A stretch of 64,000 nucleotides of DNA from Papilionanthe hookeriana x Papilionanthe teres. Lineage: Eukaryota; Streptophyta; Magnoliopsida; Asparagales; Orchidaceae. Shown in pieces: positions 23,350 through 35,904 of the stretch. Location: NCBI GenBank assembly GCA_022702705.1, contig CM040421.1:61172621-61236620 (forward strand). The letters run 5' to 3'. The notes beneath the pieces are model-generated. The model did not search any database and was not told where the DNA came from. It was given only the letters and a program-made list of their open reading frames with translations. The position numbers were made by a program, and so were the translations under genes. The stretch's first letter is position 1. Each line of letters opens with the position of its first letter.

Positions 23350-24242
23350 CCTAAAGAAAAGAAGCATAACTTGGGACTGACAACCAGAATCTACCCTGCA
23401 GAACTGGAAGCCCCAAAGCTGATTTTCTCCTTCACCAACGAACTGGACTTCGCTGACTATAAGGATGAGCTGCCCGACAATGGGATCATCCGATTTGGAC
23501 AAGGATTTGAAAACACGAATGTCAAGATCACCGACGTTTCCCTCTTTGCAGCGACGAACAAGGTATCCGAAGCGAGAAGCCGCCGCTGAGTTCGACCTTA
23601 GGTCGACCCAAGAGTTTCCTCCCTACGAGAGGATCCCGTCGAGAGAATCTTCGCTGTCCATGCGGAGGATTGTTCTTACTACACCCACTTGGTCTAGTTG
23701 TTTCGCACCTACCCCGACTTCGCCAAATTAAAGGGGAAAGAAATCCGGAGTATGGTAAACACGTTACCGTGGAGGGTACGGATCTTCTCGTAAGACCTTC
23801 GTTTTCGAAATCGGGTCCGGTTCGAAGATTCCATCACGGACGAGGACCCGAAGAAGAAACGAAGCGAAGGATCGCTAGAGAAGCCAGAGCTGCTGAAATT
23901 GCTTTCCTGGAGGAAATCCCAGAGCTGCCAGAATATACACCGCTGCCTGAATACATACCACTTTTGGGAGGATGTAGGTTCCATCCCCTCTCCGCCGCAG
24001 AGGATGAGGAAAATGTTCGCAAGATTGCTACCGCATTACCTCAGCCCGCATATTACAACGATAGCCGCAAGAAAAGGACTAGAACTACGCCGTTTGCTCG
24101 ACTGCAAACTTTGGTAGAAAAGTTAGTAAAGAAGGAAAACTGCCCCGTATCGGAGATTCTACGAAGGATAGGGCGGGTGCCGGTCGAAATCCCGTCTTGG
24201 GCCCCGAGTAGAACCCGCCATCATGACGGAAAAGCCAAGTAA
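23350..24242 (+). pseudogene. Tat-element ORF1/gag N-terminal region of unknown function, frameshifted
   Basis: The open frame contains IYPAELEAPKLIFSF and continues to EARSRR near 23585. It then shifts frame (AVHAEDCSYYTHLV at about 23660-23700; KLKGKEIRSMVN at about 23725-23760). A longer frame from about 23800 to 24242 is rich in E, R and P, with EIAFLEEIPELPEYTPLPEY and FARLQTLVEKLVKKENC. No catalytic motif is seen. Placed before gag, it resembles the ORF1 found in Ogre-type elements; that is inference from position. Codon style (TCG, CGG, CCG) is like 1-3617, so it could be from the same family. Confidence 0.6.
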
Positions 24243-26171
24243 AAGAATGAAGGCTAGTCCGCCTGTCGTCGTCTCGGGATTACGGATTAGGGAGGATACC
24301 ACCTTCCGACATTTGGCGGACGGACCATGCGGTCTGCAGACCTTCTGCTGCTAGAAGGATGGTATGGCGTCCCACTACCTGGGCGATTGAGATTGAAACA
24401 ACGGCCCCGAGAAGAAAGTCTCGCCAGGAGACTTGAATCTAAAGAAAGTGCTACTGCGATAAAGGGGACCCGGCAGCTATCGCATGACAACCGCGAAGAC
24501 ACACAGAAAGCCCCGCTAGAAGATGCCATGGAAAAGTTGAGAACCGATATCCGACGATTGGTGAAAGAAAGAGAAGAAAAGTTCAGAGACGAGATTGATT
24601 CAACGGAATTCATGGACGACGAATATGCAGAAATCAACATGGTCGAAACATGAGCTTCATCAGCTTCGCAAGGTGCTTCTGCAGCCGCAGAAAGAGAGGA
24701 GCCAGAGCGATGAGAAGGCGGCTTCGGGAAAAAGACGACACGATCGCTCGAATGGCGAAAAGGATGGAAGAGATGGTCGTAGCTGCGGCCACTCTCCGGA
24801 GTCGAGTGCGGCCACAAGAGAGACACCCCCGAAGTCATTCACATTGTAGACGGAGGAAAGGAGATTACATCCGTCGATGGGGATGATCGACTAAAAAGGA
24901 TACAACACGAAGTATGATCCACGAAAAGGATATCGAGAACTTGGTGGAACGGCGAAGTGCGAGAAGCCTTAGCACAATCGAAGAGCGGGACATCCATTCG
25001 GACGGGTAGACCTCACCCGGAAGAATTTGACGCCGTCCGATACCCGAAAGGCTTCGTACCACCTCTGTTCAAGACCTTCGACGGAACCGGGAACCCCGAC
25101 GGCATGTTGCACACTTTCGTGCCGGTTGTTGCAACGCCGGCGGGAGCGATGCATTACTCTTCCGACGAGTTCGTCGGCGGTCTGTCGAGAATTGCCTTCG
25201 GCGGTATGCGAGAATTACCGAATGGTTCGGTGAAGACGTTCTCGGAACTAGAGAACCTCTTCATCGAAGCGATTCGCCGAGCTCGGCACCACATCACTAT
25301 AGGTGATTTAGTGGTAGAGAAACAAAGGCCGAACCAAACTTTGGTGGATTACATACTTCGATGGAGGAACTTAAGCATGAAGTGTGAACCACAACTACAA
25401 GAACAACATGCAATCGGCATCTTACTTAAAAGCATTCATGGCCCGATAGCACTTCTCCTCAAAGGATTCACTATTAAGACTTTCGAGAAGTTGTTAAGCA
25501 AGGCCGGAAGCTTGCAAGAAGAGGCGAAGCAATTAAGTTTCGCCGACAAGATGGACAAGCAAAAGCCTGTGAAGACTTTTGAAAAGAAATTCGGGATCGT
25601 TGCGGCGGTTGACAAAGGCAAGCAACCGATGCAAATACCACCAGAACGGCGCGGCAACCACAACGGAATTACCAGGCAACCCCGGCCCGGCTATCGGTTA
25701 TCTCCACGGTATGAACAACCGCCTCGTCCGCAACGTACATTAATGGAGCTTCGAGCGAGAGAATATCCGTTCAAGAATGAAGCGATGCCGAAAATGTTCA
25801 CGTAGTCCGATGAAGACTCCAGATTTCCAGTTGCCGGAGCCTAAAAGACCGAGAGGAAGTCAACAAGAAAGGTGATCCCGACTTTTGCCCCTACCACGGA
25901 TGCTTGGGCACAAGATAGAAGATTGCATTACCTTCAAAAGTTGGCTCAACGACAACCTTCGGAAAGGGAATATAACGATCCCGAAGGAGTACATGAAGGA
26001 ACCCCAGAAAGGAGGTTCCGTCGATGTTATCTCAGCCGATCCCATCATTCCGATGAGATCCATATACGACCGACGATGGATGGACTACCGCTTGGACGAG
26101 GTCTTCAAAAAAGATTTTAGACAGCATCCAAACAGCCTCGGTGCGAGCCTCAATTCAGAGTTCGAGACCTG
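24243..26171 (+). pseudogene. Tat-lineage gag (coiled coil, capsid, zinc knuckle), cut at 26171
   Basis: An N-terminal charged, coiled-coil-prone stretch (LEDAMEKLRTDIRRLVKE, about 24516-24569) precedes the capsid-type domain in the ORF 24957-25805. That domain has the family blocks YPKGFVPPLFKTFDGTGNPD, FSELENLFIEAIRR, ITIGDLVVEKQRPNQTLVDY and RWRNLSMKCEP. A zinc-knuckle-like C-x2-H-x4-H-x4-C segment (CPYHG...GHKIEDC, about 25886-25925) is split by a frameshift. Downstream is MRSIYDRRWMDYRLDEVF. Sequence stops at 26171, where LTR sequence starts, so protease and pol are deleted. The orientation and family are compatible with the pol at 1-1895. Confidence 0.88.
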
Positions 26172-27939
26172 TTATAAGAACAATTGAACTCAATTGTTCT
26201 TTGATGAAGAAAATCGTCTTCAAACAAAAACACAAGGAACCTAGACGTCATAGGAAATGACTAGCTATAGGATTAGGAATTTGGTAGAAAACCATAACCC
26301 TTACCTTAGCTTTACTCTAGGAACTTGCTTAAATATTCTAATTGTGTTTTAAGTGCGGCTTGGGATGACGGGAAGACCCTCCGAGTGCGCTTTTATTTTA
26401 TTGCGATTTACTTTCTTGCAATTTACATTATTGCAATTTCATTAATCGCATCGCACATACTTTTCTTGCATGATAAACAACTCGTTGCATGAAAACCCAC
26501 ACCAGTAGGATAGTCCCTAAAGCTGAAACCAAAACTAAATTAAAAGTCATTGCAAGATAAAATTCACCGCCACAACATTTCAAAATATAAAACAACTCAA
26601 AATTTAATCACAAACGAACACAAAACTACAATTACAACTAAATTAAAACGTCATGTTGGATGATCGGGAATACCTCGGATGATGTAACCTACGTGTTGCT
26701 AACGGGATTTCCACGGTCTAAATGAAAGTGTGAAACTCATTCGATTGAGTTTAGCAAATTCATACTGGACTAAGTGAATCCGATAAAAATAATGATGCCG
26801 GAAGGATGGAACCGTGGGATCTTAACCGGTGTCGTTATAATCAACTTTAAGATTTGTTTTAATTAAAATATTGAAAACACTTGGAAATTAAGATTTTCTC
26901 TAAACCAAAACACTTTTCTCATCCCCTGATTTATGACTTCTAAAATTGAACCTCTGCAACAACAAGGAGCTCGGAGCATGGTGGGCAGCACGGCCATCGA
27001 CATCAGCAAAACCTGAGTCTACTTCAACAAAACTTTCCTAGAATTAAATAACAAAGCCATAGGACTTCGAGGTAGTTTGCCTAGTGCAACATAAATCCTC
27101 AACTCTTCGTTAGGCACTTGCATTGCAAATTAAGCCCTAGCCAGGTCTTAGGATTCCGAGGTAGTCGTCCGTACGACAATAAACCCTCGCATCTTCGAGG
27201 CTATTTGTTTGATTTTATCATACAAATATAAGCCCTAATTAATTAAAATTGGCGAGATCAAAAGATTTAAATAAATATTAGGACTTTCCTAAACTCAAGC
27301 CAAACAATAGGATAGTCGGGAAATTACCGAAGTTCGCTTCGAATCCGTGATTTCTCCTACTTTTCTTCCTTTGGATTCCCAAAACAAAATGTTCCAAATT
27401 TGATCCATTCCCTATTGAAATTCCAAAATTCAATCCCTTGAAAACTTAAACTTTGAAATCCTTGAGAGCGAATTATTGATTATTATCGAGAGTTTTCTTA
27501 GGTGATTCCCATCACTTAAGATGTAATTAACTATAGGGGCTTGCCCTTATAGGGAATTTTAAAAGAACCCGGGTAATATAAACCCTGTTTAATGCTTTCA
27601 TATTAAGCGGGGAATTTGTCGGCTTATAAAATTGGTTCGCGAGACCAAACGGATGTCACAAATCTTCTAGTTTATTTAATCGAGCCCCACCGTCAAGTAG
27701 TGTGTCTATCCTTAGGAATAGATACACGGTTTGTGGTGCGGTGCTCGTTTATATAAACTATTTGGGATGTGAGATCGGTTTAATCTCATATCTTAAAACC
27801 TTCAAATTTAAAATTATTTTCAAAATCAAATACTACTTATCAAAATTATTTATTTAAATTAAATTAAAAATTCGCCGACAACTTCTGTTAGGCGACCCCC
27901 TTTTCAAAATAAAACACACAACCTAAAAATATGCCGACA
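26172..27939 (+). mobile_element. 3' end of the Tat LTR, third copy
   Basis: Matches 15727-17493 and ends with the same ATGCCGACA before Athila sequence (cgcacataag). It starts within an 11-bp-arm palindrome region and is fused to gag, which marks an internal deletion of pol, 3' UTR and most of the LTR. Confidence 0.93.
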
Positions 27940-29940
27940 CGCACATAAGTTCAAATGGTTTCTCCCAATCGAGGTGAAACTATTATAGGTCTTGTGATTA
28001 ATTTATCCTTTAATAATTCAAAAGCATTTAAACATTCTTTAGTAAATTTAAATTTCTTGTCATTTTCTAAAAGTTGGCATAGAGGTTTGGTAATTTTTGA
28101 AAAATCTTTTATATAACGCCTATAAAAACCAGTATGTCCAAGAAAACTTCTTACCCCTCTCACTGTAGTAGGAGGTGGTAATTTAGCTATAACTTGAATT
28201 TTTGCAGGGTCTACTTCCATGCCGTTTTCCAAAATTTTATGCCACTAATAAAATTCCTCCTGCAACCATAAATTGACATTTCTCTCAATTTAGAACTAAA
28301 TTAATTTTTTTGCATAAATCCAAAACTTTATCAAGATGATCTAAGCATGCTTCAAATGATGTTCCAAATACAGAGAAATCATTCATAAATACTTCTATTC
28401 CATCATCAATTAATTTACTAAATATAGACATCATACATCTACTAGAATGTTGATGGTGCATTACATAATCCAAAAGACATTTTTCGAAAAGCAAAAGTTC
28501 AATAAGGACTAGTAAATGTAGTTTTCTCTTGATCCTCGAAGCAATAAGAGTTTGATGGTAGCCGGTATATCCATCTAAAAAACAAAAGTATTTGTGCCCG
28601 ACAAAGTCCATCCGACATTTGGTCTAGGAATGGTAAAAGGAAGTGATCTTTTACGGTGGCCGCATTTAATTTCCTATAGTCAATACATATACGACATCTA
28701 GTAATTTGTCGATAGGTATCAAATCATTATTTTCATTAGCTTCAACAGTCACTCTTCCTTTCCTAAGAAAGGAATGTGATGATATGGGCTTACCCAAGCA
28801 CTGTCCGAAATAGGATAAATAATACCATTGTCTAACCATTTTAAAATTTCTTTCTTGACTACTTCTTTCATCATTGGGTTTAATCTCCTCTAGGGATCAA
28901 CACTTGGTTTATGTTCATCATCTAAAATAATTTTGTGCATACAAATTGAAGGACTAATTTCTTTAATATCAGCCAAGGTTCAACCAAATGCTTTTTTATA
29001 CTTCTTTAATGTGTCTAAAAGTTTTTGCTCTTGTAATTCGTATAATTCTGCCGATATAATAACCGGTAAAGTTAAAGAATTTTTCAAAAATATATACTTC
29101 AGATGAGTAGGTAAAATTTTCAACTCAAGTTTAGGAGATTTTATAATCGTCGGAACTATATTCTTTTCAGCATTTTCAGTAACATCCAGCATCTCAAATA
29201 TTTCTTGTATATAACCTAATTCTTCATTTTATGCTTTTTCAAATAATTTTGCATTTTCTATTTCTTTTTTATTTTCGAAACATTCTTTAAAATGTTCATT
29301 TCGCAGATGTTCAAGAATTTCCATTCGAAAACATTCATCATCATTTTCAACGACACGGTATTTCATTGATTTTGTAATGTTAAAAGTTACTTCTTGATCA
29401 TTTACTCTCATAGTTAATTCTCCTTTTTGAACATCAATCAGGACTCTTCTAGTAGCTAAGAAAGTTCTCCCTAAAATTATAGGTATTTATTATCTTCGTC
29501 CATATCTTGAACAATAAATTCCAAATGAAAGATAAATTTATCCACTTTTACTAACACATCTTCAATAACTTATTTAAAATAAGTCACTGAACGATTAGCT
29601 AACTGAAGAGTTACAGAAGTATGTCAGACTTTTCCCAATCCTAATCTTTTAAAAATTGATAGAGGCATAAGATTAGTGCTGGCTCCGAAATCACATAAAG
29701 CTTTTTCATAAAATTTTTCTCTAATAGCACAAGGTATAGTGAAACTACCAGGATCTTTTAATTTTTCAGGAAGCTTTTTCTGAATAATTGCACTACACTC
29801 TTCACTAAGTGCATTAGTTTCATTATCTGTGAACTTTCTTTTCTTGTTTAGAATATCTTTCATAAATTTCACATAATTGGGCATTTGTTCGAATGCTTCT
29901 ACAAAGAGCATATTCACCGTTAATTTCTTCGAGATTTCGA
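27940..29940 (-). pseudogene. Athila-type protease-RT, copy 2
   Basis: Duplicate of 17494-19500. The protease CDFGASTNLMPLS lies near 29650-29690 and the RT-end block FLGHTGFYRRYIKDFSK near 28100-28150. In copy 2 the catalytic box reads MNDFSVFG instead of MDDFSVFG (about 28370-28395), so one of the two catalytic Asp codons is lost here. It is also broken by stops near 28260, 28480 and 28900. Confidence 0.92.
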
Positions 29941-31447
29941 TGAATTTAGAAAATTGTTTATCCTTTTTATGTTACTTTAATCACCGAGGAAATGGTGGTG
30001 GTGGTTTTTCTATAGTAATTTTCAATGGTGTTAGTGGATATTCTAAATATTGATCTTGCTGATCCTTTTCTTTTTCAGTTTCCACTTTCTCTTTTTCAGT
30101 TTCTGCTTCTTTTTGTCCTCTTGTTTCTAATTATTTTCCACTTCGTAGCTGTATCATTTTTATTTGTTCTTTTCCTTGGTCTTTAGGATTAATTTCCACA
30201 TTACTAGGAAAAGTTCCACGAATTCTATTATTAAGTGCAGTAGCGATATGCCCAAGTTGAGTTTCAATATTTTTAATAGCAGTTCCTTGATTTTGTAATT
30301 GGTTTCCTTGAATTTGTAAGCGATTACCTTGATTCTGCAAATGTTGACCCATATTTAATATCAATTCTTCCATAGATAACTTCTTTTCCTTAAATTCAGA
30401 GTTATTATTATTAAATCGAGGTGGATAAGAAGGTTTATAATTAGGATTTTCTTGATTAGATGAATTTCCTAATGGGTTTGCTGAGTTGTTTGCCCATTGT
30501 TGATTAGTAGAATTGTTATTCCAATTAAAATTAGGATGATTCTTCTATCCAGGGTTAAAATAATTCGAATAAGGATGGTTGGGTCTGCTATTAATAACAT
30601 TTAAAGTTTCATAAGAGGGTTGAACATCCACAAATTGCCCAGATGAACTTTCTTCCATTATAGTAGAAGAATAATTCATTCCATAATGATTTAATTCCTT
30701 AGATATAGCAGCAATCTGAGAAACTAACATAGATATTGCATCAGAATCATGGATACTAGCTATTTTTTTAGGATTTAGCCTTTCATAAGGTCATTGAAAA
30801 TTGTTGGTAGTCATTTCTTCAATTAACGAATAAGCCTCATCAAATGGTTTTGACATTAATGAACCACCAGCGGCAGCATCAATAATGGATCTAAGAGATC
30901 CTACTAATCCATTATAAAAATTTTGTATAATTAACCGATACGGTAACGCATGATGTGGGCATTTCCTAAGAAGATCTTTAAATATCTCCCAAGCTTCGTA
31001 TATCGATACTCCATCAAACTGACTAAAAGAGATTATATCATTTCTAAGCTTAACAGTTTTTGAAGGAGGAAACTATTTGGATAGAAATTTTTGTGATAAT
31101 TCTCCCCAAATTCTAATAGATCCAGGTGCTAACGAATTTAACCACATCTTAGCCTCATCCCTTAAAGAAAAAGGAAAAAGCCTAAGTCTAACAACATCAT
31201 TAGATACTCCATCACATTTAAAAGTAGCACAAAGTTCTAAAAAACTAGCGAGATGTAAATTAGGATCTTCGTTTGGTGAACCACTAAATTGATTATTCTG
31301 TACCATTTGGATAATTGCAGGTTTAAGCTCGAATGAATTAGCCGCTACATCAGGGTTTTGGATAGTTAAGTGAATTTCATCTAATGTAGGGTTAGAGTAA
31401 TCTCTTAAAAGTCTCGGTTGATTTTCATTTATTGGATTATTCGCCAT
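29941..31447 (-). pseudogene. Athila-type gag, copy 2
   Basis: Duplicate of 19501-20999, with start ATG at 31445-31447. The first 124 codons are open here (to about 31073), including RLRLFPFSLRDEAKMWLNSL, whereas copy 1 has a 1-bp insertion near 20784. The later blocks ISKELNHYGMN and QNQGTAIKNIETQLG are present. Stops remain near 31070 and 30795. Confidence 0.92.
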
Positions 31448-31650
31448 TTTATTTAAATTTATAATTTCTCTTTTCTATTTTCTAATTTTTTTAATAGTAA
31501 GTTCTAATTCCGAATCGTAAGGTATTAAATTTTTAGTTCCAAATTTGCGCATACACAATCGAAATTAAAACTTATGTAATTTAAAATAGTCCGTTACTCT
31601 AGTAATTATCTTAATAATTATTGCACTAATTACTTTAATAATTACTTTAC

Positions 31651-31668
31651 TTCCCCTACAATGGAGCC
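31651..31668 (-). promoter_or_regulatory. Athila primer-binding site, copy 2
   Basis: The same PBS as at 21203-21221 but with one changed base (TGTAGGGGAA in place of TGTCGGGGAA on the minus strand). Confidence 0.85.
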
Positions 31669-31675
31669 AAAAACT

Positions 31676-33207
31676 TGACGGGGCGTGATGCGTAACTTTA
31701 ATAGTGTTAACAAGTGTAAAAATAAATATTCAATAATAGCAAAGTCACCCCTTATCAACGCAAACATGCGTATCGTTCAAGTAATACAGGGCTCTAATGG
31801 AGTCCTGGATATCGATCCAACAGGGAAGTTTAGAGATTACGAACTAATTACTATAGATGAAATAAGTATCTAGTAAATGTAAATTAAGAATGATTATACT
31901 AAATTCTACCACTAATGTTGAATGAAAAGTTGAAATATAGAAAAGTATCTTCCCCTTGTTAAGAGAATTAAGTGAATGGATAATTAAATTATTTAGAATT
32001 ATATTGTGCCAAATAGGAGCATTCCTATTCTTTACCCTTTTGTTCAGGCATAAAGAACATTGACTAAATCCTATGCTTGGTTACTGAATCTGTGACTAGG
32101 CTGGTATGATACCGGCTCTCACTTCAGAGCTCCCACGTTCCCCTCGCCTGAGGGCTAACATCTACACTTCAGCACCCAAACAATAGGACCGAATTGAGGA
32201 TTTTAGTCTGTCACTCTAAAACATCCAATTCTACGCCCAATAAGTAATATTTCCCTATTTATTTGAACTCTCCTTTCAAGGACTTTGACCTCCCCAAAAC
32301 TTGGATGTAATCTTTACTTTAGTTGTTAAATCAAAATATTTTAACAGATCAATTGGCTAGATTGAAAGTAAATTAAGATTAAGTAAAAAGATTATCACAA
32401 TTTTTATTAAATATTTTAGGCACAACTAATTCAATTTTCCATTTTACAAAATCTCAAAACAAAAAGTAAGACAGAGAAGACTACTCAGAATGTATAGGAA
32501 GAATAGCACAAAACTTGGATTTCATATATAAATCAAAGTTACGAAATAATAAACACAACTTATCTCGATTTTCTCCCTAAGCAACTCCTTGAAGTTCCTC
32601 TGACTCTTTCTTCTTGTACAACACACTCACTTACTCACTATTAGACTAACTCTTTTTGACTCTCTAGGACACACACACACACACTAATGACACTCTGGAG
32701 ATAATGAAGACACTAAAAAGACACACAAAAAGGACTCCCTTTCAGCCTAAATTCATCTCTTTTTAAAGATGGTGAAATATTTCCAAAGGTTGCTTAAGCA
32801 CCTCTTCAAAAAGCATCCACATGCGATGAATTTTGGACTAAACCAACTTTCTCACCGTCGGCGGGCTCGTTAGCGCCGTCGGCGAGTTTCTAGAACATGT
32901 GTCAACTGTTAAGGCTCGCTGTCGGCGGGCTTGATCTCGCCGTCGATGGGCTACTTTAATATATTTTTTATTCTCTAGAAAAATGCGCCGTCGACGGCTT
33001 ATTCCTCGCCGTAGGCGGGCAAGATCAATTTATATGTCTTTTGGTCCTTTTTGATCCAGATTCGCTCCTTTTAGCATCTTTTTGCTCCATTGTTTATTAA
33101 TCTTCATTCCTGCAACAAAACATAGAAAATACCTTTCTTTAAAGTGCAATATCATCAAAAGCAATATAAAATCGGTATGAAATTCTCAATACATTTTTCT
33201 TTGGTCA
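31676..33207 (-). mobile_element. 5' LTR of the minus-strand Athila, copy 2
   Basis: About 1.53 kb, equivalent to 21228-22760, with the same GC-rich boxes (32850-33025) and the same head-to-head junction with a plus-strand LTR at 33207/33208. Confidence 0.8.
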
Positions 33208-34495
33208 CCTAGGCGCCAAATCCCGGCGCTTAGGCGCCACAGTTACTTTCTAGAAGCTCCATTGAATTTGGACGAATTTTGAAGAGGTGCCTTAAGCAAC
33301 CCCTGATCATTTTTGAAGCTCTATAAATAGGAGACATTTCTACATAAACGAGAGCTCTCCAACGCCCGAAAATAGTTCTAGAGAGCCACCAAATAATTTT
33401 CTTAATTATTTAGTGAGTTTATTTTAGTTACTTTGAGTGTTACTACTCAATTCCTTGAGTAGTAAGTGAGAGTTTGTAAGAGTTGGTGCTATTGAAGTCT
33501 TGTACTTTGCATTGGAGTTAGTAGGAGTCAAAGGATCACTTGAAGGAACATTTCAGATAAGTATTTGTAACTTGGTTCAAAGTTTTATAAATATGTTTTG
33601 TTGTGTGAATTCAATGTGTTCTGAGTAATTACTTTTCTTTCTCCTTTCAACCATGAAAATATAATAAAGATAATTTGATTTCGTTGGAGAACTTAAACTT
33701 AATTTTAAAAATTATTGTGATGATATTCCTACCTGATCTTAATTTACTTTTTAAATTGGCCATTTGAATTGTTAAAACCTGTTGAAGAATTCTGAGACCT
33801 ATCCGGAGATGAGTTCTTAACTAGTAGATATCACATGAATCCTTGGGTAATCGAAAGCCATGTGCTCGTTATTCAAGGTGAAGTGCAAAAAAATATGAAA
33901 ATATTATTTATTGGGCGTATAATTAATTAGTTTTTATAGTGACAGAATAAATTCTATTAATTTGGTTTATAGAAAGGAAACAGGTCACTAGTAGGTCCGA
34001 CCATAGCCACCCTTGGACATCTAGAAGTGTGAGTCTAGATTAACTCATTCTACTAATAATACATCCTGAACCAATCTATAGATTAGCCAATGTTCTTTAT
34101 ACTATCGAGCAAAGGTAAAGAATATGAATGCTTCTATTTGGCGCAATACCATAATTTCAAGTTCTCCATGAATGAAAGTTTTTCTAAAAAATCTTGGATT
34201 AGTTGAAAAGGAGAAAGTTGTTTTATTTATACTTGCATTAACCTTTACTTTATTGCTACTTTACTTACATCTAGTAGAAATTTCATAAAACTTAAAATCT
34301 GATTTTTGAAAAGAAATAAAAATAATAATTACTTTTAATTTGAAAATCTATTAATTTGTAAAATTAATCTTCCCTGTGGGATCGATAACCAGGACTCCAA
34401 TAGAGTCCTGTATTACTGGATACGATGCGTATACTTGCGTAGTACCTCTGGTGTGCAAAATATTTTCTAAAATTATATATTTATTTTTGCATACT
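33208..34495 (+). mobile_element. Older plus-strand Athila-type LTR (missing its first few hundred bp)
   Basis: It continues from U3 (cctaggcgcc, TATA at about 33318-33328) through transcribed sequence with ttctttatactatcgagcaaaggtaaagaat to a U5-like end with gggatcgataaccagg and cgatgcgtatacttgcg (34380-34440). These mirror the minus-strand LTR words. The right boundary is approximate because the next sequence is another LTR in the opposite direction. Confidence 0.7.
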
Positions 34496-35899
34496 ACCCT
34501 TTGAAATATAAAATAAAGGATAAATTATAGGCATAGTTACGGGTCGAGGTCAGTACTACATAAGTATATGTATCGTTTCAAGTAATATGGGGCTTTCTTT
34601 AAAAACTACAATATCGATCCCACATAGAAGTGAGCTAAGAAATCCCTTAGGCTAATTCTGGTCTACTACTATCAGTTCTTAGTTTGAAATGTCGATTTAA
34701 GTGATTTTTTCAACAAATCTCCTAAATAAAAATATTAAATCTAAGGTCAACAACTACTCCTAAATGAAAATATTAAATCTAAAGAATAACCTTTATGGAT
34801 GAATTGGTTTTGAGGTGTAAAAACTACTGTTCTTGTGTAATGTGTTAGATAATGTTTAGGAATGAAATACGTAGAATTTAATATAGACAATGAAAATAGG
34901 ACCAAATCTTTTATTTTACCTCTTTCGAGCGCATAAAGAACATTGGTTAACTTAAATTTGATTCCTTGACATCTTGATTCTCCCCAAAACTAATTAACAT
35001 GTCACCCTGGTGTCCCACAGCTTATGCTACAGATGTGACCGAATCTCGGTGTTAAGGTACGAAGCCTTAAGTCAAATTAATAGGAATCTAGTTTATCACC
35101 CTAGAAATAACCAATTTACACCCATTAACAAATATTTCCCAAATATTTCATTCAACTGCATTAAATGTCGTAATGTGCTTAATAAGAGCATACATATTAT
35201 TTATCCTCTTTAAGAGCGACAAAGAACGTTGGCTAATTCAGAGTCTGCTCCAAAAATCTTAGGTTAGGGTAGAAGGATACTAGCTTCACTCTAGAGCTCC
35301 CACTGTCCCTTCACCTGAAGGCATAGCATCTATCCTTAGTTCTCAAAATCTAAACCAAATTGGTGATTTTAATCTGTCATCTAAAAATCTTTGATTATGC
35401 GTCCATCAAAGATTATTTCCCTATTTATTTGCAATTAACCCCATGGACTAGTTCTCATCCATGAAATCAAATGTAGTTCTACTTTGTTGAGAATTGCACC
35501 ACCCTCTCAGATCATAATGCAATTACAACAAATTAAAACACTAAAACAGGCCATTATTGTAATGTAAAAGAAGTTCAAGTTAAAACCTTCACATTGATAA
35601 TCAAAACATATTCTAACATGAATCCTACTCATTGGAAAAGAAAATTAAAATGAAAACAATGACATAATCTACTCATAGCATTATTTCTAAACAAGAGAAA
35701 AGAGTAAGAAAAACTACTCACAAAGCACAAAGAAAACACAACGAAAAACTTCATTGCATTAAAGCAAATCCACTAGATAAGTGTTTACAAAAACATATGA
35801 TAATGAAGAAAATATTACTTAACTTTTTTCCCTTGAAAGAAAGATAAAGATATCTCCAAAAAAGTATCCCACTGATTCATGCAATGCTTGGTACATTTC
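34496..35899 (-). mobile_element. Minus-strand Athila-type LTR, left part
   Basis: Homologous to 49345-50810, including a doubled module (tttacctctttcgagcgcat near 34916 and tatcctctttaagagcgaca near 35201). It is interrupted at 35899 by the solo Tat LTR and resumes at 43577. Together the two parts form a roughly 1.9-kb 3' LTR of the element whose PPT is at 44096. Confidence 0.8.
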
Positions 35900-35904
35900 T
35901 GTTG

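Larger units (their letters stand above)
26172..33395 (+). repeat. Segmental duplication, copy 2 (7.2 kb)
   Basis: Partner of 15727-22948. Past 33395 the sequence continues uninterrupted in the plus-strand Athila-type LTR, so this copy preserves the original right flank. Confidence 0.95.
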
